Assembly (NCBI GenBank): GCA_963580455.1
Contig: OY756972.1
Coordinates: forward strand, 1,937,001 to 2,001,000
Length of the DNA stretch: 64,000 nucleotides
Reading direction: 5' to 3'
Origin: Euonymus europaeus
Taxonomy: Eukaryota > Streptophyta > Magnoliopsida > Celastrales > Celastraceae
A program made the translations under genes and the position numbers. Shown here one piece after another: positions 22,488-34,940 of the stretch. Each line of letters begins with the position of its first letter. Within the stretch, counting starts at the first letter, position 1. A model generated the notes under the pieces. That model ran no database searches. It saw only the letters and a list, made by a program, of their open reading frames with translations, and was not told the origin of the DNA.

Positions 22488-24563
22488 CACCTATTTAGCC
22501 GCGAAATGTGGTTTCTTTACGTAAACGGTTTTATGAATATCCGTTGACTCCGAGTTCTGAATTCGGTGATTTTTAGCTTGATTTCACACTACTTTTCGAG
22601 CTCTACGGTCCTGGCGTTTCTGATTTCGATTTCAGAACTCGTGGCTAGTAGGTCTCGTTTCACCTAGTTAGCCGCGAAATGCGGTTTCTTTACGTAAACG
22701 GTTTTATGAATATCCGTTGACTCCGAGTTCTGAATTCGGTGATTTTTAGCTTGATTACACACTACTTTTCGAGCTCTACAATCCTGGGTTTTCGGATTTC
22801 GATTTCAGAACTCGTGGCTAGTAGGTCTCGTTTCACCTATTTAGCCGCGAAATGTGGTTTCTTTACGTAAACGGTTTTATGAATATCCCTTGACTCCGAG
22901 TTCTGAATTCGGTGATTTTTAGCTTCATTTGACACTACTTTTCGAGCTCTACTATCCTGAGTTTTCGGATTTCGATTTCAGAACTCGTGGCTAGTAGGTC
23001 TCGTTTCACCTAGTTAGCCACGAAATGTGGATTCTTTACGTAAACGGTTTTATGAATATCCGTTGACTCCGAGTTCTGAATTCGGTGATTTTTAGCTTGA
23101 TTTCACACTACTTTTCGATCTCTACAATCCTGGATTTTCGGATTTCGATTTCAGAACTCGTTGCTAGTAGGTCTCGTTTCACCTAGTTAGCCGCGAAATG
23201 CGGTTTCTTTACGTAAACGGTTTTATGAATATCCGTTGACTCCGAGTTCTGAATTCGGTGATTTTTAGCTTGATTACACACTACTTTTCGAGCTCTACAA
23301 TCCTGGGTTTTCGGATTTCGATTTCAGAACTTGTGGCTAGTAGGTCTCGTTTCACCCATTTAGCCGCGAAATGTGGTTTCTTTACGTAAACGGTTTTATG
23401 AATATCCGTTGACTCCGAGTTCTGAATTCGGTGATTTTTAGCTTGATTTCACACTACTTTTCGAGCTCTACGATCCTGGGGTTTCTGATTTTGATTTCAG
23501 AACTCGTGGCTAGTTGGTCTCGTTTCACCTAGTTAGCCGCGAAATGTGGTTTCTTTACGTAAACGGTTTTATGAATATCCGTTGACTCCGAGTTCTGAAT
23601 TCGGTGATTTTTAGCTTGATTTCACACTACTTTTGGAGCTCTACAATCCTCGATTTTCGGATTTCGATTTCAGAACTCGTGGCTAGTAGGTCTCGTTTCA
23701 CCTAGTTAGCCGCGAAATGTGGTTTCTTTACGTAAACGGTTTTATGAATATCCGTTGACTCCGAGTTCTGAATTTGGTGATTTTTAGCTTGATTTCACAC
23801 TACTTTTCGAGCTCTACAATCCTGGGTTTTCGGATTTCAATTTCAGAACTCGTGGCTAGTAGGTCTCGTTTCACCTATTTAGCCGCGAAATGTGGTTTCT
23901 TTACGTAAACGGTTTTATGAATATCCGTTGACTCCGAGTTCTGAATTCGGTGATTTTTAGCTTGATTTCACACTACTTTTCGAGCTCTACGATCGTGACA
24001 TTTCTGATTTTGATTTCTTAACTCGTGGCTAGTTGGTCTCGTTTCACCTAGTTAGCCGCGAAATGTGGTTTCTTTACGTAAACGGTTTTATGAATATCCG
24101 TTGACTCCGAGTTCTGAATTCGGTGATTTTTAGCTTGATTTCACACTACTTTTCAAGATCTACGATTATGGAGTTTCGGATTTTGATTTCAGAACTCGTG
24201 GCTAGTTGGTCTCGTTTCACCTAGTTAGCCGTGAAATGTGGTTTCTTTACGTAAACGGTTTTATGAATATCGGTTGACTCCGAGTTCTGAATTCGGTGAT
24301 TTTTAGCTTGATTTCACACTACTTTTCGAGCTCTACGATCCTGGCATTTCTGATTTCGATTTCAGAACTCGTGGCTAGTAGGTCTCGTTTCACCTAGTTA
24401 GCCGCGAAATGTGGTTTCTTTACGTAAACAGTTTTATTAATATCCGTTGACTCCGAGTTCTGAATTCGGTGATTTTTAGCTTGATTTCACACTACTTTTC
24501 GAGCTCTACGATCCTGGCGTTTCTGATTTTGATTTCAGAACTCGTGGCTAGTTGGTCTCGTTT
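22488..24563 (+). repeat. 12-monomer block, right copy, with cassette copy 3
   Basis: Copy of 16,606-18,681 at 5,882 bp. The last seven monomers (23,353-24,563) are the third copy of the dispersed cassette. Private changes here: GCTTCATTTGACAC (about 22,923), CGATCTCTAC (about 23,116), CACCCATTTA (23,353) and ATTTCTTAAC (about 24,012). Confidence 0.9.
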
Positions 24564-25255
24564 CACCTAGTTAGCCGCGAAATGTGGTTTCTTTACGTAA
24601 ACGGTTTTATGAATATCCGTTGACTCCGAGTTCTGAATTCGGTGATTTTTAGCTTGATTTCACACTACTTTTCGAGTTCTAAAATCTTAGGTTTTCGGAT
24701 TTCGATTTCAGAATTCGTGGCTAGTAGGTCTCGTTTCACCTAGTTAGCCGCGAAATGTGGATTCTTTACGTAAACGGTTTTATGAATATCCGTTGACTCC
24801 GAGTTCTGAATTCGGTGATTTTTAGCTTGATTTCACACTACTTTTCGAGCTCTACAATCCTGGATTTTCGGATTTTGATTTCAGAACTCGTGGCTAGTAG
24901 GTCTCGTTTCACCTAGTTAGCCGCGAAATGTGGTTTCTTTACGTAAACGGTTTTATGAATATCCGTTGACTCCGAGTTCTGAATTCGGTGATTTTTAGCT
25001 TGATTTCACACTACTTTTCGAGCTCTACAATCCTGGGTTTTCGGATTTCGATTTCAGAACTCGTGGCTAGTAGGTCTCGTTTCACCTATTTATCCGCGAA
25101 ATGTGGTTTCTTTACGTAAACGGTTTTATGAATATCCGTTGACTCCGAGTTCTGAATTCGGTGATTTTTAGCTTGATTTCACACTACTTTTCGAGCTCTA
25201 CTATCCTGAGTTTTCAGATTTCGATTTCAGAACTCGTGGCTAGTAGGTCTCGTTT
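24564..25255 (+). repeat. Four mixed monomers
   Basis: The types are CGAGTTCTAAAATCTTAGG, GGATTC, CAATCCTGGG, and CACCTATTTATCC with CTATCCTGAGTTTTCAG. They form no local tandem. CTATCCTGAG is followed, as elsewhere, by a GGATTC monomer at 25,256. Confidence 0.75.
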
Positions 25256-26120
25256 CACCTAGTTAGCCGCGAAATGTGGATTCTTTACGTAAACGGTTTT
25301 ATGAATATCCGTTGACTCCGAGTTCTGAATTCGGTGATTTTTAGCTTGATTTCACACTACTTTTTGAGCTCTACAATCCTGGATTTTCGGATTTCGATTT
25401 CAGAACTCGTGGCTAGTAGGTCTTGTTTCACCTATTTAGCCACGAAATGTGGTTTCTTTACGTAAACGGTTTTATGAATATCCGTTGACTCCAAGTTCTG
25501 AATTCGGTGATTTTTAGCTTGATTTCACACTACTTTTCAAGATCTACGATCCTAGCATTTCTGATTTCGATTTCAGAACTCGTGGCTAGTAGGTCTCGTT
25601 TCACCTAGTTAGCCGCGAAATGCGGTTTCTTTACATAAACGGTTTTATGAATATCCGTTGACTCCGAGTTCTGAATTCGGTGATTTTTAGCTTGATTACA
25701 CACTACTTTTCGAGCTCTACGATCGTGGCATTTCTGATTTAGATTTCAGAACTCGTGGCTAGTTGGTCTCGTTTCACCTAGTTAGCCGCGAAATGTGGTT
25801 TCTTTACGTAAACGGTTTTATGAATATCCGTTGACTCCGAGTTCTGAATTCGGTGATTTTTAGCTTGATTTCACACTACTTTTCAAGATCTACGATTATG
25901 GAGTTTCGGATTTTGATTTCAGAACTCGTGGCTAGTTGGTCTCGTTTCACCTAGTTAGCCGTGAAATGTGGTTTCTTTACGTAAACGGTTTTATGAATAT
26001 CGGTTGACTCCGAGTTCTGAATTCGGTGATTTTTAGCTTGATTTCACACTACTTTTCGAGCTCTACAATCCTGGGTTTTCGGATTTTGATTTCAGAACTC
26101 GTGGCTAGTTGGTCTCGTTT
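25256..26120 (+). repeat. 5-monomer (865-bp) block, left copy
   Basis: The block is repeated at 28,197-29,061, 17 monomers (2,941 bp) away. Shared marks: GGATTC with ACTTTTTGAGC and GGTCTTGTTTC; GCCACG with ATCCTAGCATT; GCGGTTTC with TTACATAAAC, GATTACACAC and GATTTAGATTTC; CAAGATCTACGATTATGG; CCGTG with TATCGG. The second monomer has CAAGATCTACGATCC here but CGAGCTCTACGATCC in the right copy. Confidence 0.9.
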
Positions 26121-26812
26121 CACCTAGTTAGCCGCGAAATGTGGTTTCTTTACGTAAACGGTTTTATGAATATCCGTTGACTCCGAGTTCTGAATTCGGT
26201 GATTTTTAGCTTGATTTCACACTACTTTTCGAGCTCTACAATCCTCGATTTTTGGATTTCGATTTCAGAACTCGTGGCTAGTAGGTCTCGTTTCACCTAT
26301 TTAGCAGCGAAATGTGGTTTCTTTACGTAAACGGTTTTATGAATATCCGTTGACTCCGAGTTCTGAATTTGGTGATTTTTAGCTTGATTTCACACTACTT
26401 TTCGAGCTCTACAATCCTGGGTTTTCGGATTTCAATTTCAGAACTCGTGGCAAGTAGGTCTCGTTTCACCTATTTAGCCGCGAAATGTGGTTTCTTTACG
26501 TAAACGGTTTTATGAATATCCGTTGACTCCGAGTTCTGAATTCGGTGATTTTTAGCTTGATTTCACACTACTTTTCGAGCTCTACGATCGTGGCATTTCT
26601 GATTTTGATTTCAGAACTCGTGGCTAGTTGGTCTCGTTTCACCTAGTTAGCCGCGAAATGTGGTTTCTTTACGTAAACGGTTTTATGAATATCCGTTGAC
26701 TCCGAGTTCTGAATTCGGTGATTTTTAGCTTGATTTCACACTACTTTTCGAGCTCTACAATCTTAGGTTTTCGGATTTCGATTTCAGAACTCGTGGCTAG
26801 TAGGTCTCGTTT
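26121..26812 (+). repeat. Four monomers between repeated blocks
   Basis: The types are CCTCGATTTTTGG; CACCTATTTAGCAGCG with AATTTGG and GGCAAGTAGG; GATCGTGG; and CTTAGG. They partly echo the cassette order but form no clear local tandem. Confidence 0.75.
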
Positions 26813-28196
26813 CACCTATTTAGCCGCGAAATGTGGTTTCTTTACGTAAACGGTTTTATGAATATCCGTTGACTCCGAGTTCTGAATTCGGTGATTTTTA
26901 GCTTGATTTCACACTACTTTTCGAGCTCTACGATCCTGGCGTTTCTGATTTTGATTTCAGAACTCGTGGCTAGTTGGTCTCGTTTCACCTAGTTAGCCGC
27001 GAAATGTGGTTTCTTTACGTAAACGGTTTTATGAATATCCGTTGACTCCGAGTTCTGAATTCGGTGATTTTTAGCTTGATTTCACACTACTTTTCGAGCT
27101 CTACAATCCTGGGTTTTCGGATTTCAATTTCAGAACTCGTGGCTAGTAGGTCTCGCTTCACCTAGTTAGCCACGAAATGTGGTTTCTTTACGTAAACGGT
27201 TTTATGAATATCCGTTGACTCCGAGTTCTGAATTCGGTGATTTTTAGCTTGATTTCACACTACTTTTCGAGCTCTACTATCCTGAGTTTTCGGATTTTGA
27301 TTTCAGAACTCGTGGCTAGTAGGTCTCGTTTCACCTAGTTAGCCGCGAAATGTGGATTCTTTACGTAAACGGTTTTATGAATATCCGTTGACTCCGAGTT
27401 CTGAATTCGGTGATTTTTAGCTTGATTTCACACTAGATTTCGAGCTCTACAATCCTGGATTTTCGGATTTCGATTTCAGAACTCGTGGCTAGTAGGTCTC
27501 GTTTCACCTAGTTAGCCGCGAAATGCGGTTTCTTTACGTAAACAGTTTTATGAATATCCGTTGACTCCGAGTTCTGAATTCGGTGATTTTTAGCTTGATT
27601 ACACACTACTTTTCGAGCTCTACAATCCTGGGTTTTCGGATTTCGATTTCAGAACTTGTGGCTAGTAGGTCTCGTTTCACCTATTTAGCCGCGAAATGTG
27701 GTTGCTTTCCGTAAACGGTTTTATGAATATTCGTTGACTCCGAGTTCTGAATTCGGTGATTTTTAGCTTGATTTCACACTACTTTTCGAGCTCTACGATC
27801 CTGGCGTTTCTGATTTTGATTTCAGAACTCGTGGCTAGTAGGTCTCGTTTCACCTAGTTAGCCATGAAATGTGGTTTCTTTACGTAAACGGTTTTATGAA
27901 TATCCGTTGACTCCGAGTTCTGAATTCGGTGATTTTTAGCTTGATTTCACACTACTTTTCGAGCTCTACTATCCTGAGTTTTCGGATTTTGATTTCAGAA
28001 CTCGTGGCTAGTAGGTCTCGTTTCACCTAGTTAGCCGCGAAATGTGGATTCTTTACGTAAACGGTTTTATGAATATCCGTTGACTCCGAGTTCTGAATTC
28101 GGTGATTTTTAGCTTGTTTTCACACTACTTTTCGAGCTCTACAATCCTGGATTTTCGGATTTCGATTTCAGAACTCGTGGCTAGTAGGTCTCGTTT
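26813..28196 (+). repeat. 8-monomer (1,384-bp) block, left copy
   Basis: Repeated at 31,482-32,865, an offset of 4,669 bp (27 monomers minus the two one-base deletions between them). Shared marks: CTCGCTTCACC (27,152 and 31,821), CACTAGATTTCG (27,431 and 32,100), AAACAGTTT with GATTACACAC, GTTGCTTTCCG with TATTCG, and GCCATG. Within the block the pair CTATCCTGAG then GGATTC occurs twice, an older internal duplication. The last monomer has GCTTGTTTTCAC only in this copy. Confidence 0.92.
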
Positions 28197-29061
28197 CACC
28201 TAGTTAGCCGCGAAATGTGGATTCTTTACGTAAACGGTTTTATGAATATCCGTTGACTCCGAGTTCTGAATTCGGTGATTTTTAGCTTGATTTCACACTA
28301 CTTTTTGAGCTCTACAATCCTGGATTTTCGGATTTCGATTTCAGAACTCGTGGCTAGTAGGTCTTGTTTCACCTATTTAGCCACGAAATGTGGTTTCTTT
28401 ACGTAAACGGTTTTATGAATATCCGTTGACTCCGAGTTCTGAATTCGGTGATTTTTAGCTTGATTTCACACTACTTTTCGAGCTCTACGATCCTAGCATT
28501 TCTGATTTCGATTTCAGAACTCGTGGCTAGTAGGTCTCGTTTCACCTAGTTAGCCGCGAAATGCGGTTTCTTTACATAAACGGTTTTATGAATATCCGTT
28601 GACTCCGAGTTCTGAATTCGGTGATTTTTAGCTTGATTACACACTACTTTTCGAGCTCTACGATCGTGGCATTTCTGATTTAGATTTCAGAACTCGTGGC
28701 TAGTTGGTCTCGTTTCACCTAGTTAGCCGCGAAATGTGGTTTCTTTACGTAAACGGTTTTATGAATATCCGTTGACTCCGAGTTCTGAATTCGGTGATTT
28801 TTAGCTTGATTTCACACTACTTTTCAAGATCTACGATTATGGAGTTTCGGATTTTGATTTCAGAACTCGTGGCTAGTTGGTCTCGTTTCACCTAGTTAGC
28901 CGTGAAATGTGGTTTCTTTACGTAAACGGTTTTATGAATATCGGTTGACTCCGAGTTCTGAATTCGGTGATTTTTAGCTTGATTTCACACTACTTTTCGA
29001 GCTCTGCAATCCTGGGTTTTCGGATTTCGATTTCAGAACTCGTGGCTAGTTGGTCTCGTTT
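28197..29061 (+). repeat. 5-monomer (865-bp) block, right copy
   Basis: Copy of 25,256-26,120. The last monomer (28,889) has GAGCTCTGCAATCC (about 29,003), a mark not in the left copy but shared with 30,040. It is the left end of the following 6-mer duplication, so two amplifications overlap in one monomer. Confidence 0.9.
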
Positions 29062-29996
29062 CACCTAGTTAGCCGCGAAATGTGGTTTCTTTACGTAAAC
29101 GGTTTTATGAATATCCGTTGACTCCGAGTTCTGAATTCGGTGATTTTTAGCTTGATTTCACACTACTTTTCGAGCTCTACGATCGTGGCATTTCTGATTT
29201 TGATTTCAGAACTCGTGGCTAGTTGGTCTCGTTTCACCTTGTTAGCCGCGAAATGTGGTTTCTTTACGTAAACGGTTTTATGAATATCCGTTGACTCCGA
29301 GTTCTGAATTCGGTGATTTTTAGCTTGATTTCACACTACTTTTCGAGCTCTACAATCCTGGGTTTTCGGATTTCGTTTTCAGAACTCGTGGCTAGTAGGT
29401 CTCGTTTCACCTATTTAGCCGCGAAATGTGGTTTCTTTACGTAAACGGTTTTATGAATATCCGTTGACTCCGAGTTCTGAATTCGGTGATTTTTAGCTTG
29501 ATTTCACACTACTTTTCGAGCTCTACGATCCTGGCGTTTCTGATTTTGATTTCAGAAGTCGTGGCTAGTTGGTCTCGTTTCACCTAGTTAGCCGCGAATT
29601 GTGGTTTCTTTACGTAAACGGTTTTATGAATATCCGTTGACTCCGAGTTCTGAATTCGGTGATTTTTAGCTTGATTTCACACTACTTTTCGAGCTCTACA
29701 ATCTTAGGTTTTCGGATTTCGATTTCAGAACTCGTGGCTAGTAGGTCTCGTTTCACCTAGTTAGCCGCGAAATGTGGATTCTTTACGTAAACGGTTTTAT
29801 GAATATCCGTTGACTCCGAGTTCTGAATTCGGTGATTTTTAGCTTGATTTCACACTACTTTTCGAGCTCTACAATCTTGGCGTTTCGGATTTTGATTTCA
29901 GAACTGGTGGCTAGTAGGTCTCGTTTCACCTAGTTAGCCGCGAAATGTGGTTTCTTTCGTAAACGGTTTTATGAATATCCGTTGACTCCGAGTTCT
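28960..29996 (+). repeat. 6-monomer (1,037-bp) unit, copy 1
   Basis: Marks repeat at +1,037: CTCTGCAATCC (29,003 and 30,040), CACCTTGTTA, GATTTCGTTTTCAG, CAATCTTGGCG with AACTGGTGG (29,903 and 30,940). The start is approximate: the right breakpoint lies between the one-base deletion near 29,957 and the TGC mark at 30,041. Copy-specific changes are CAGAAGTCGTGG (about 29,555) and GCGAATTGTGG (about 29,597). Confidence 0.9.
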
Positions 29997-31033
29997 GAAT
30001 TCGGTGATTTTTAGCTTGATTTCACACTACTTTTCGAGCTCTGCAATCCTGGGTTTTCGGATTTCGATTTCAGAACTCGTGGCTAGTTGGTCTCGTTTCA
30101 CCTAGTTAGCCGCGAAATGTGGTTTCTTTACGTAAACGGTTTTATGAATATCCGTTGACTCCGAGTTCTGAATTCGGTGATTTTTAGCTTGATTTCACAC
30201 TACTTTTCGAGCTCTACGATCGTGGCATTTCTGATTTTGATTTCAGAACTCGTGGCTAGTTGGTCTCGTTTCACCTTGTTAGCCGCGAAATGTGGTTTCT
30301 TTACGTAAACGGTTTTATGAATATCCGTTGACTCCGAGTTCTGAATTCGGTGATTTTTAGCTTGATTTCACACTACTTTTCGAGCTCTACAATCCTGGGT
30401 TTTCGGATTTCGTTTTCAGAACTCGTGGCTAGTAGGTCTCGTTTCACCTATTTAGCCGCGAAATGTGGTTTCTTTACGTAAACGGTTTTATGAATATCCG
30501 TTGACTCCGAGTTCTGAATTCGGTGATTTTTAGCTTGATTTCACACTACTTTTCGAGCTCTACGATCCTGGCGTTTCTGATTTTGATTTCAGAACTCGTG
30601 GCTAGTTGGTCTCGTTTCACCTAGTTAGCCGCGAAATGTGGTTTCTTTACGTAAACGGTTTTATGAATATCCGTTGACTCCGAGTTCTGAATTCAGTGAT
30701 TTTTAGCTTGATTTCACACTACTTTTCGAGCTCTACAATCTTAGGTTTTCGGATTTCGATTTCAGAACTCGTGGCTAGTAGGTCTCGTTTCACCTAGTTA
30801 GCCGCGAAATGTGGATTCTTTACGTAAACGGTTTTATGAATATCCGTTGACTCCGAGTTCTGAATTCGGTGATTTTTAGCTTGATTTCACACTACTTTTC
30901 GAGCTCTACAATCTTGGCGTTTCGGATTTTGATTTCAGAACTGGTGGCTAGTAGGTCTCGTTTCACCTAGTTAGCCGCGAAATGTGGTTTCTTTCGTAAA
31001 CGGTTTTATGAATATCCGTTGACTCCGAGTTCT
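29997..31033 (+). repeat. 6-monomer (1,037-bp) unit, copy 2
   Basis: Tandem copy of the preceding unit. Both junction monomers (29,927 and 30,964) are 172 bp, missing the A of TTTACGTAAA, but they differ in their second halves (TGCAATCC with GTTGG against TACAATCC with GAAGG). This proves that the exchange point is inside the monomer, within the conserved core. Confidence 0.9.
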
Positions 31034-31135
31034 GAATTCGGTGATTTTTAGCTTGATTTCACACTACTTTTCGAGCTCTACAATCCTGGGTTTTCGGATT
31101 TCGATTTCAGAACTCGTGGCTAGAAGGTCTCGTTT

Positions 31136-31481
31136 CACCTATTTAGCCACGAAATGTGGTTTCTTTACGTAAACGGTTTTATGAATATCCGTTGACTCCG
31201 AGTTCTGAATTCGGTGATTTTTAGCTTGATTTCACACTACTTTTCGAGCTCTACGATCCTGGCGTTTCTGATTTCGATTTCAGAACTCGTGGCTAGTATG
31301 TCTCGTTTCACCTAGTTAGCCGCGAAATGCGGTTTCTTTACGTAAACGGTTTTATGAATATCCGTTGACTCCGAGTTCTGAATTCGGTGATTTTTAGCTT
31401 GATTACACACTACTTTTCGAGCTCTACAATCCTGGGTTTTAGGATTTCGATTTCAGAACTCGTGGCTAGTAGGTCTCGTTT
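31136..31481 (+). repeat. Two linking monomers with GTATGTC and TTTTAGG marks
   Basis: Monomer 31,136 (GCCACG, GATCCTGGCG, GCTAGTATGTC) and monomer 31,309 (GCGGTTTC, GATTACACAC, GGGTTTTAGG) recur together as 33,384-33,729. The second is there altered to CAATCGTGTGTTTTAGG. Confidence 0.8.
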
Positions 31482-32865
31482 CACCTATTTAGCCGCGAAA
31501 TGTGGTTTCTTTACGTAAACGGTTTTATGAATATCCGTTAACTCCGAGTTCTGAATTCGGTGATTTTTAGCTTGATTTCACACTACTTTTCGAGCTCTAC
31601 GATCCTGGCATTTCTGATTTTGATTTCAGAACTCGTGGCTAGTTGGTCTCGTTTCACCTAGTTAGCCGCGAAATGTGGTTTCTTTACGTAAACGGTTTTA
31701 TGAATATCCGTTGACTCCGAGTTCTGAATTCGGTGATTTTTAGCTTGATTTCACACTACTTTTCGAGCTCTACAATCCTGGGTTTTCGGATTTCAATTTC
31801 AGAACTCGTGGCTAGTAGGTCTCGCTTCACCTAGTTAGCCACGAAATGTGGTTTCTTTACGTAAACGGTTTTATGAATATCCGTTGACTCCGAGTTCTGA
31901 ATTCGGTGATTTTTAGCTTGATTTCACACTACTTTTCGAGCTCTACTATCCTGAGTTTTCGGATTTTGATTTCAGAACTCGTGGCTAGTAGGTCTCGTTT
32001 CACCTAGTTAGCCGCGAAATGTGGATTCTTTACGTAAACGGTTTTATGAATATCCGTTGACTCCGAGTTCTGAATTCGGTGATTTTTAGCTTGATTTCAC
32101 ACTAGATTTCGAGCTCTACAATCCTGGATTTTCGGATTTCGATTTCAGAACTCGTGGCTAGTAGGTCTCGTTTCACCTAGTTAGCCGCGAAATGCGGTTT
32201 CTTTACGTAAACAGTTTTATGAATATCCGTTGACTCCGAGTTCTGAATTCGGTGATTTTTAGCTTGATTACACACTACTTTTCGAGCTCTACAATCCTGG
32301 GTTTTCGGATTTCGATTTCAGAACTTGTGGCTAGTAGGTCTCGTTTCACCTATTTAGCCGCGAAATGTGGTTGCTTTCCGTAAACGGTTTTATGAATATT
32401 CGTTGACTCCGAGTTCTGAATTCGGTGATTTTTAGCTTGATTTCACACTACTTTTCGAGCTCTACGATCCTGGCGTTTCTGATTTTGATTTCAGAACTCG
32501 TGGCTAGTAGGTCTCGTTTCACCTAGTTAGCCATGAAATGTGGTTTCTTTACGTAAACGGTTTTATGAATATCCGTTGACTCCGAGTTCTGAATTCGGTG
32601 ATTTTTAGCTTGATTTCACACTACTTTTCGAGCTCTACTATCCTGAGTTTTCGGATTTTGATTTCAGAACTCGTGGCTAGTAGGTCTCGTTTCACCTAGT
32701 TAGCCGCGAAATGTGGATTCTTTACGTAAACGGTTTTATGAATATCCGTTGACTCCGAGTTCTGAATTCGGTGATTTTTAGCTTGATTTCACACTACTTT
32801 TCGAGCTCTACAATCCTGGATTTTCGGATTTCGATTTCAGAACTCGTGGCTAGTAGGTCTCGTTT
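31482..32865 (+). repeat. 8-monomer (1,384-bp) block, right copy
   Basis: Copy of 26,813-28,196. The first monomer has CCGTTAACTCC and GATCCTGGCATTT, where the left copy has CCGTTGACTCC and GATCCTGGCGTTT. The last monomer ends in CACCAAGTTA, where the left copy continues CACCTAGTTA. Confidence 0.9.
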
Positions 32866-34940
32866 CACCAAGTTAGCCGCGAAATGCGGTTTCTTTACGT
32901 AAACAGTTTTATGAATATCCGTTGACTCCGAGTTCTGAATTCGGTGATTTTTAGCTTGATTACGCACTACTTTTCGAGCTCTACAATCCTGGGTTTTCGG
33001 ATTTCGATTTCAGAACTCGTGGCTAGTAGGTCTCGTTTCACCTATTTAGCCGCGAAATGTGGATTCTTTACGTAAACGGTTTTATGAATATCCGTTGACT
33101 CCGAGTTCTGAATTCGGTGATTTTTAGCTTGATTTCACACTACTTTTCGAGCTCTACAATCTTGGCGTTTCGGATTTTGATTTTAGAACTCGTGGCTAGT
33201 AGGTCTCGTTTCACCTAGTTAGCCGCGAAATGTGGTTTCTTTCGTAAACGGTTTTATGAATATCCGTTGACTCCGAGTTCTGAATTCGGTGATTTTTAGC
33301 TTGATTTCACACTACTTTTCGAGCTCTACAATCCTGGGTTTTCGGATTTCGATTTCAAAACTCGTGGCTAGAAGGTCTCGTTTCACCTATTTAGCCACGA
33401 AATGTGGTTTCTTTACGTAAACGGTTTTATGAATATCCGTTGACTCCGAGTTCTGAATTCGGTGATTTTTAGCTTGATTTCACACTACTTTTCGAGCTCT
33501 ACGATCCTGGCGTTTCTGATTTCGATTTCAGAACTCGTGGCTAGTATGTCTCGTTTCACCTAGTTAGCCGCGAAATGCGGTTTCTTTACGTAAACGGTTT
33601 TATGAATATCCGTTGACTCCGAGTTCTGAATTCGGTGATTTTTAGCTTGATTACACACTACTTTTCGAGCTCTACAATCGTGTGTTTTAGGATTTCGATT
33701 TCAGAACTCGTGGCTAGTAGGTCTCGTTTCACCTATTTAGCCGCGAAATGTGGTTTCTTTACGTAAACGGTTTTATGAATATCCGTTGACTCCGAGTTCT
33801 GAATTCGGTGATTTTTAGCTTGATTTCACACTACTTTTCGAGCTCTACGATCCTGGCGTTTCTGATTTTGATTTCAGAACTCGTGGCTAGTAGGTCTTGT
33901 TTCACCTAGTTAGCCGCGAAATGTGGTTTCTTTACGTAAACGGTTTTATGAATATCAGTTGACTCCGAGTTCTGAATTCGGTGATTTTTAGCTTGATTTC
34001 ACACTACTTTTCGAGCTCTACAATCCTGGGTTTTCGGATTTCAATTTCAGAACTCGTGGCTAGTAGGTCTCGTTTCACCTAGTTAGCCACGAAATGTGGT
34101 TTCTTTACGTAAACGGTTTTATGAATATCCGTTGACTCCGAGTTCTGAATTCGGTGATTTTTAGCTTGATTTCACACTACTTTTCGAGCTCTACTATCCT
34201 GAGTTTTCGGATTTTGATTTCAGAACTCGTGGCTAGTAGGTCTCGTTTCACCTAGTTAGCCGCGAAATGTGGATTCTTTACGTAAACGGTTTTATGAATA
34301 TCCGTTGACTCCGAGTTCTGAATTCGGTGATTTTTAGCTTGATTTCACACTAGTTTTCGAGCTCTACAATCCTGGATTTTCGGATTTCGATTTCAGAACT
34401 CGTGGCTAGTAGGTCTCGTTTCACCTAGTTAGCCGCGAAATGCGGTTTCTTTACGTAAACAGTTTTATGAATATCCGTTGACTCCGAGTTCTGAATTCGG
34501 TGATTTTTAGCTTGATTACACACTACTTTTCGAGCTCTACAATCCGGGGTTTTCGGATTTCGATTTCAGAACTTGTGGCTAGTAGGTCTCGTTTCACCTA
34601 TTTAGCCGCGAAATGTGGTTGCTTTCCGTAAACGGTTTTATGAATATTCGTTGACTCCGAGTTCTGAATTCGGTGATTTTTAGCTTGATTTCACACTACT
34701 TTTCGAGCTCTACGATCTTGGCGTTTCTGATTTTGATTTCAGAACTCGTGGCTAGTAGGTCTCGTTTCACCTAGTTAGCCGCGAAATGTGGTTTCTTTCC
34801 GTAAACGGTTTTATGAATATCCGTTGACTCCGAGTTCTGAATTCGGTGATTTTTAGCTTGATTTCACACTACTTTTCGAGCTCTACGATCCTGGCGTTTC
34901 TGATTTTGATTTCAGAACTCGTGGCTAGTTGGTCTCGTTT
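32866..34940 (+). repeat. 12-monomer (2,075-bp) block, left copy
   Basis: Repeated at 35,633-37,707 (offset 2,767 bp, 16 monomers minus one base). Shared marks: CAATCTTGGCG with GATTTTAGAACTCG (33,179 and 35,946), TTTCGTAAAC deletion with GCTAGAAGG, CAATCGTGTGTTTTAGG, GGTCTTGTTTC, TATCAGTTG, CACTAGTTTTCG (34,348 and 37,115), CAATCCGGGG and GATCTTGGCG. The first monomer is GCGGTTTC with AAACAG and GATTACGCAC, and matches its partner only in its second half. Confidence 0.92.
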
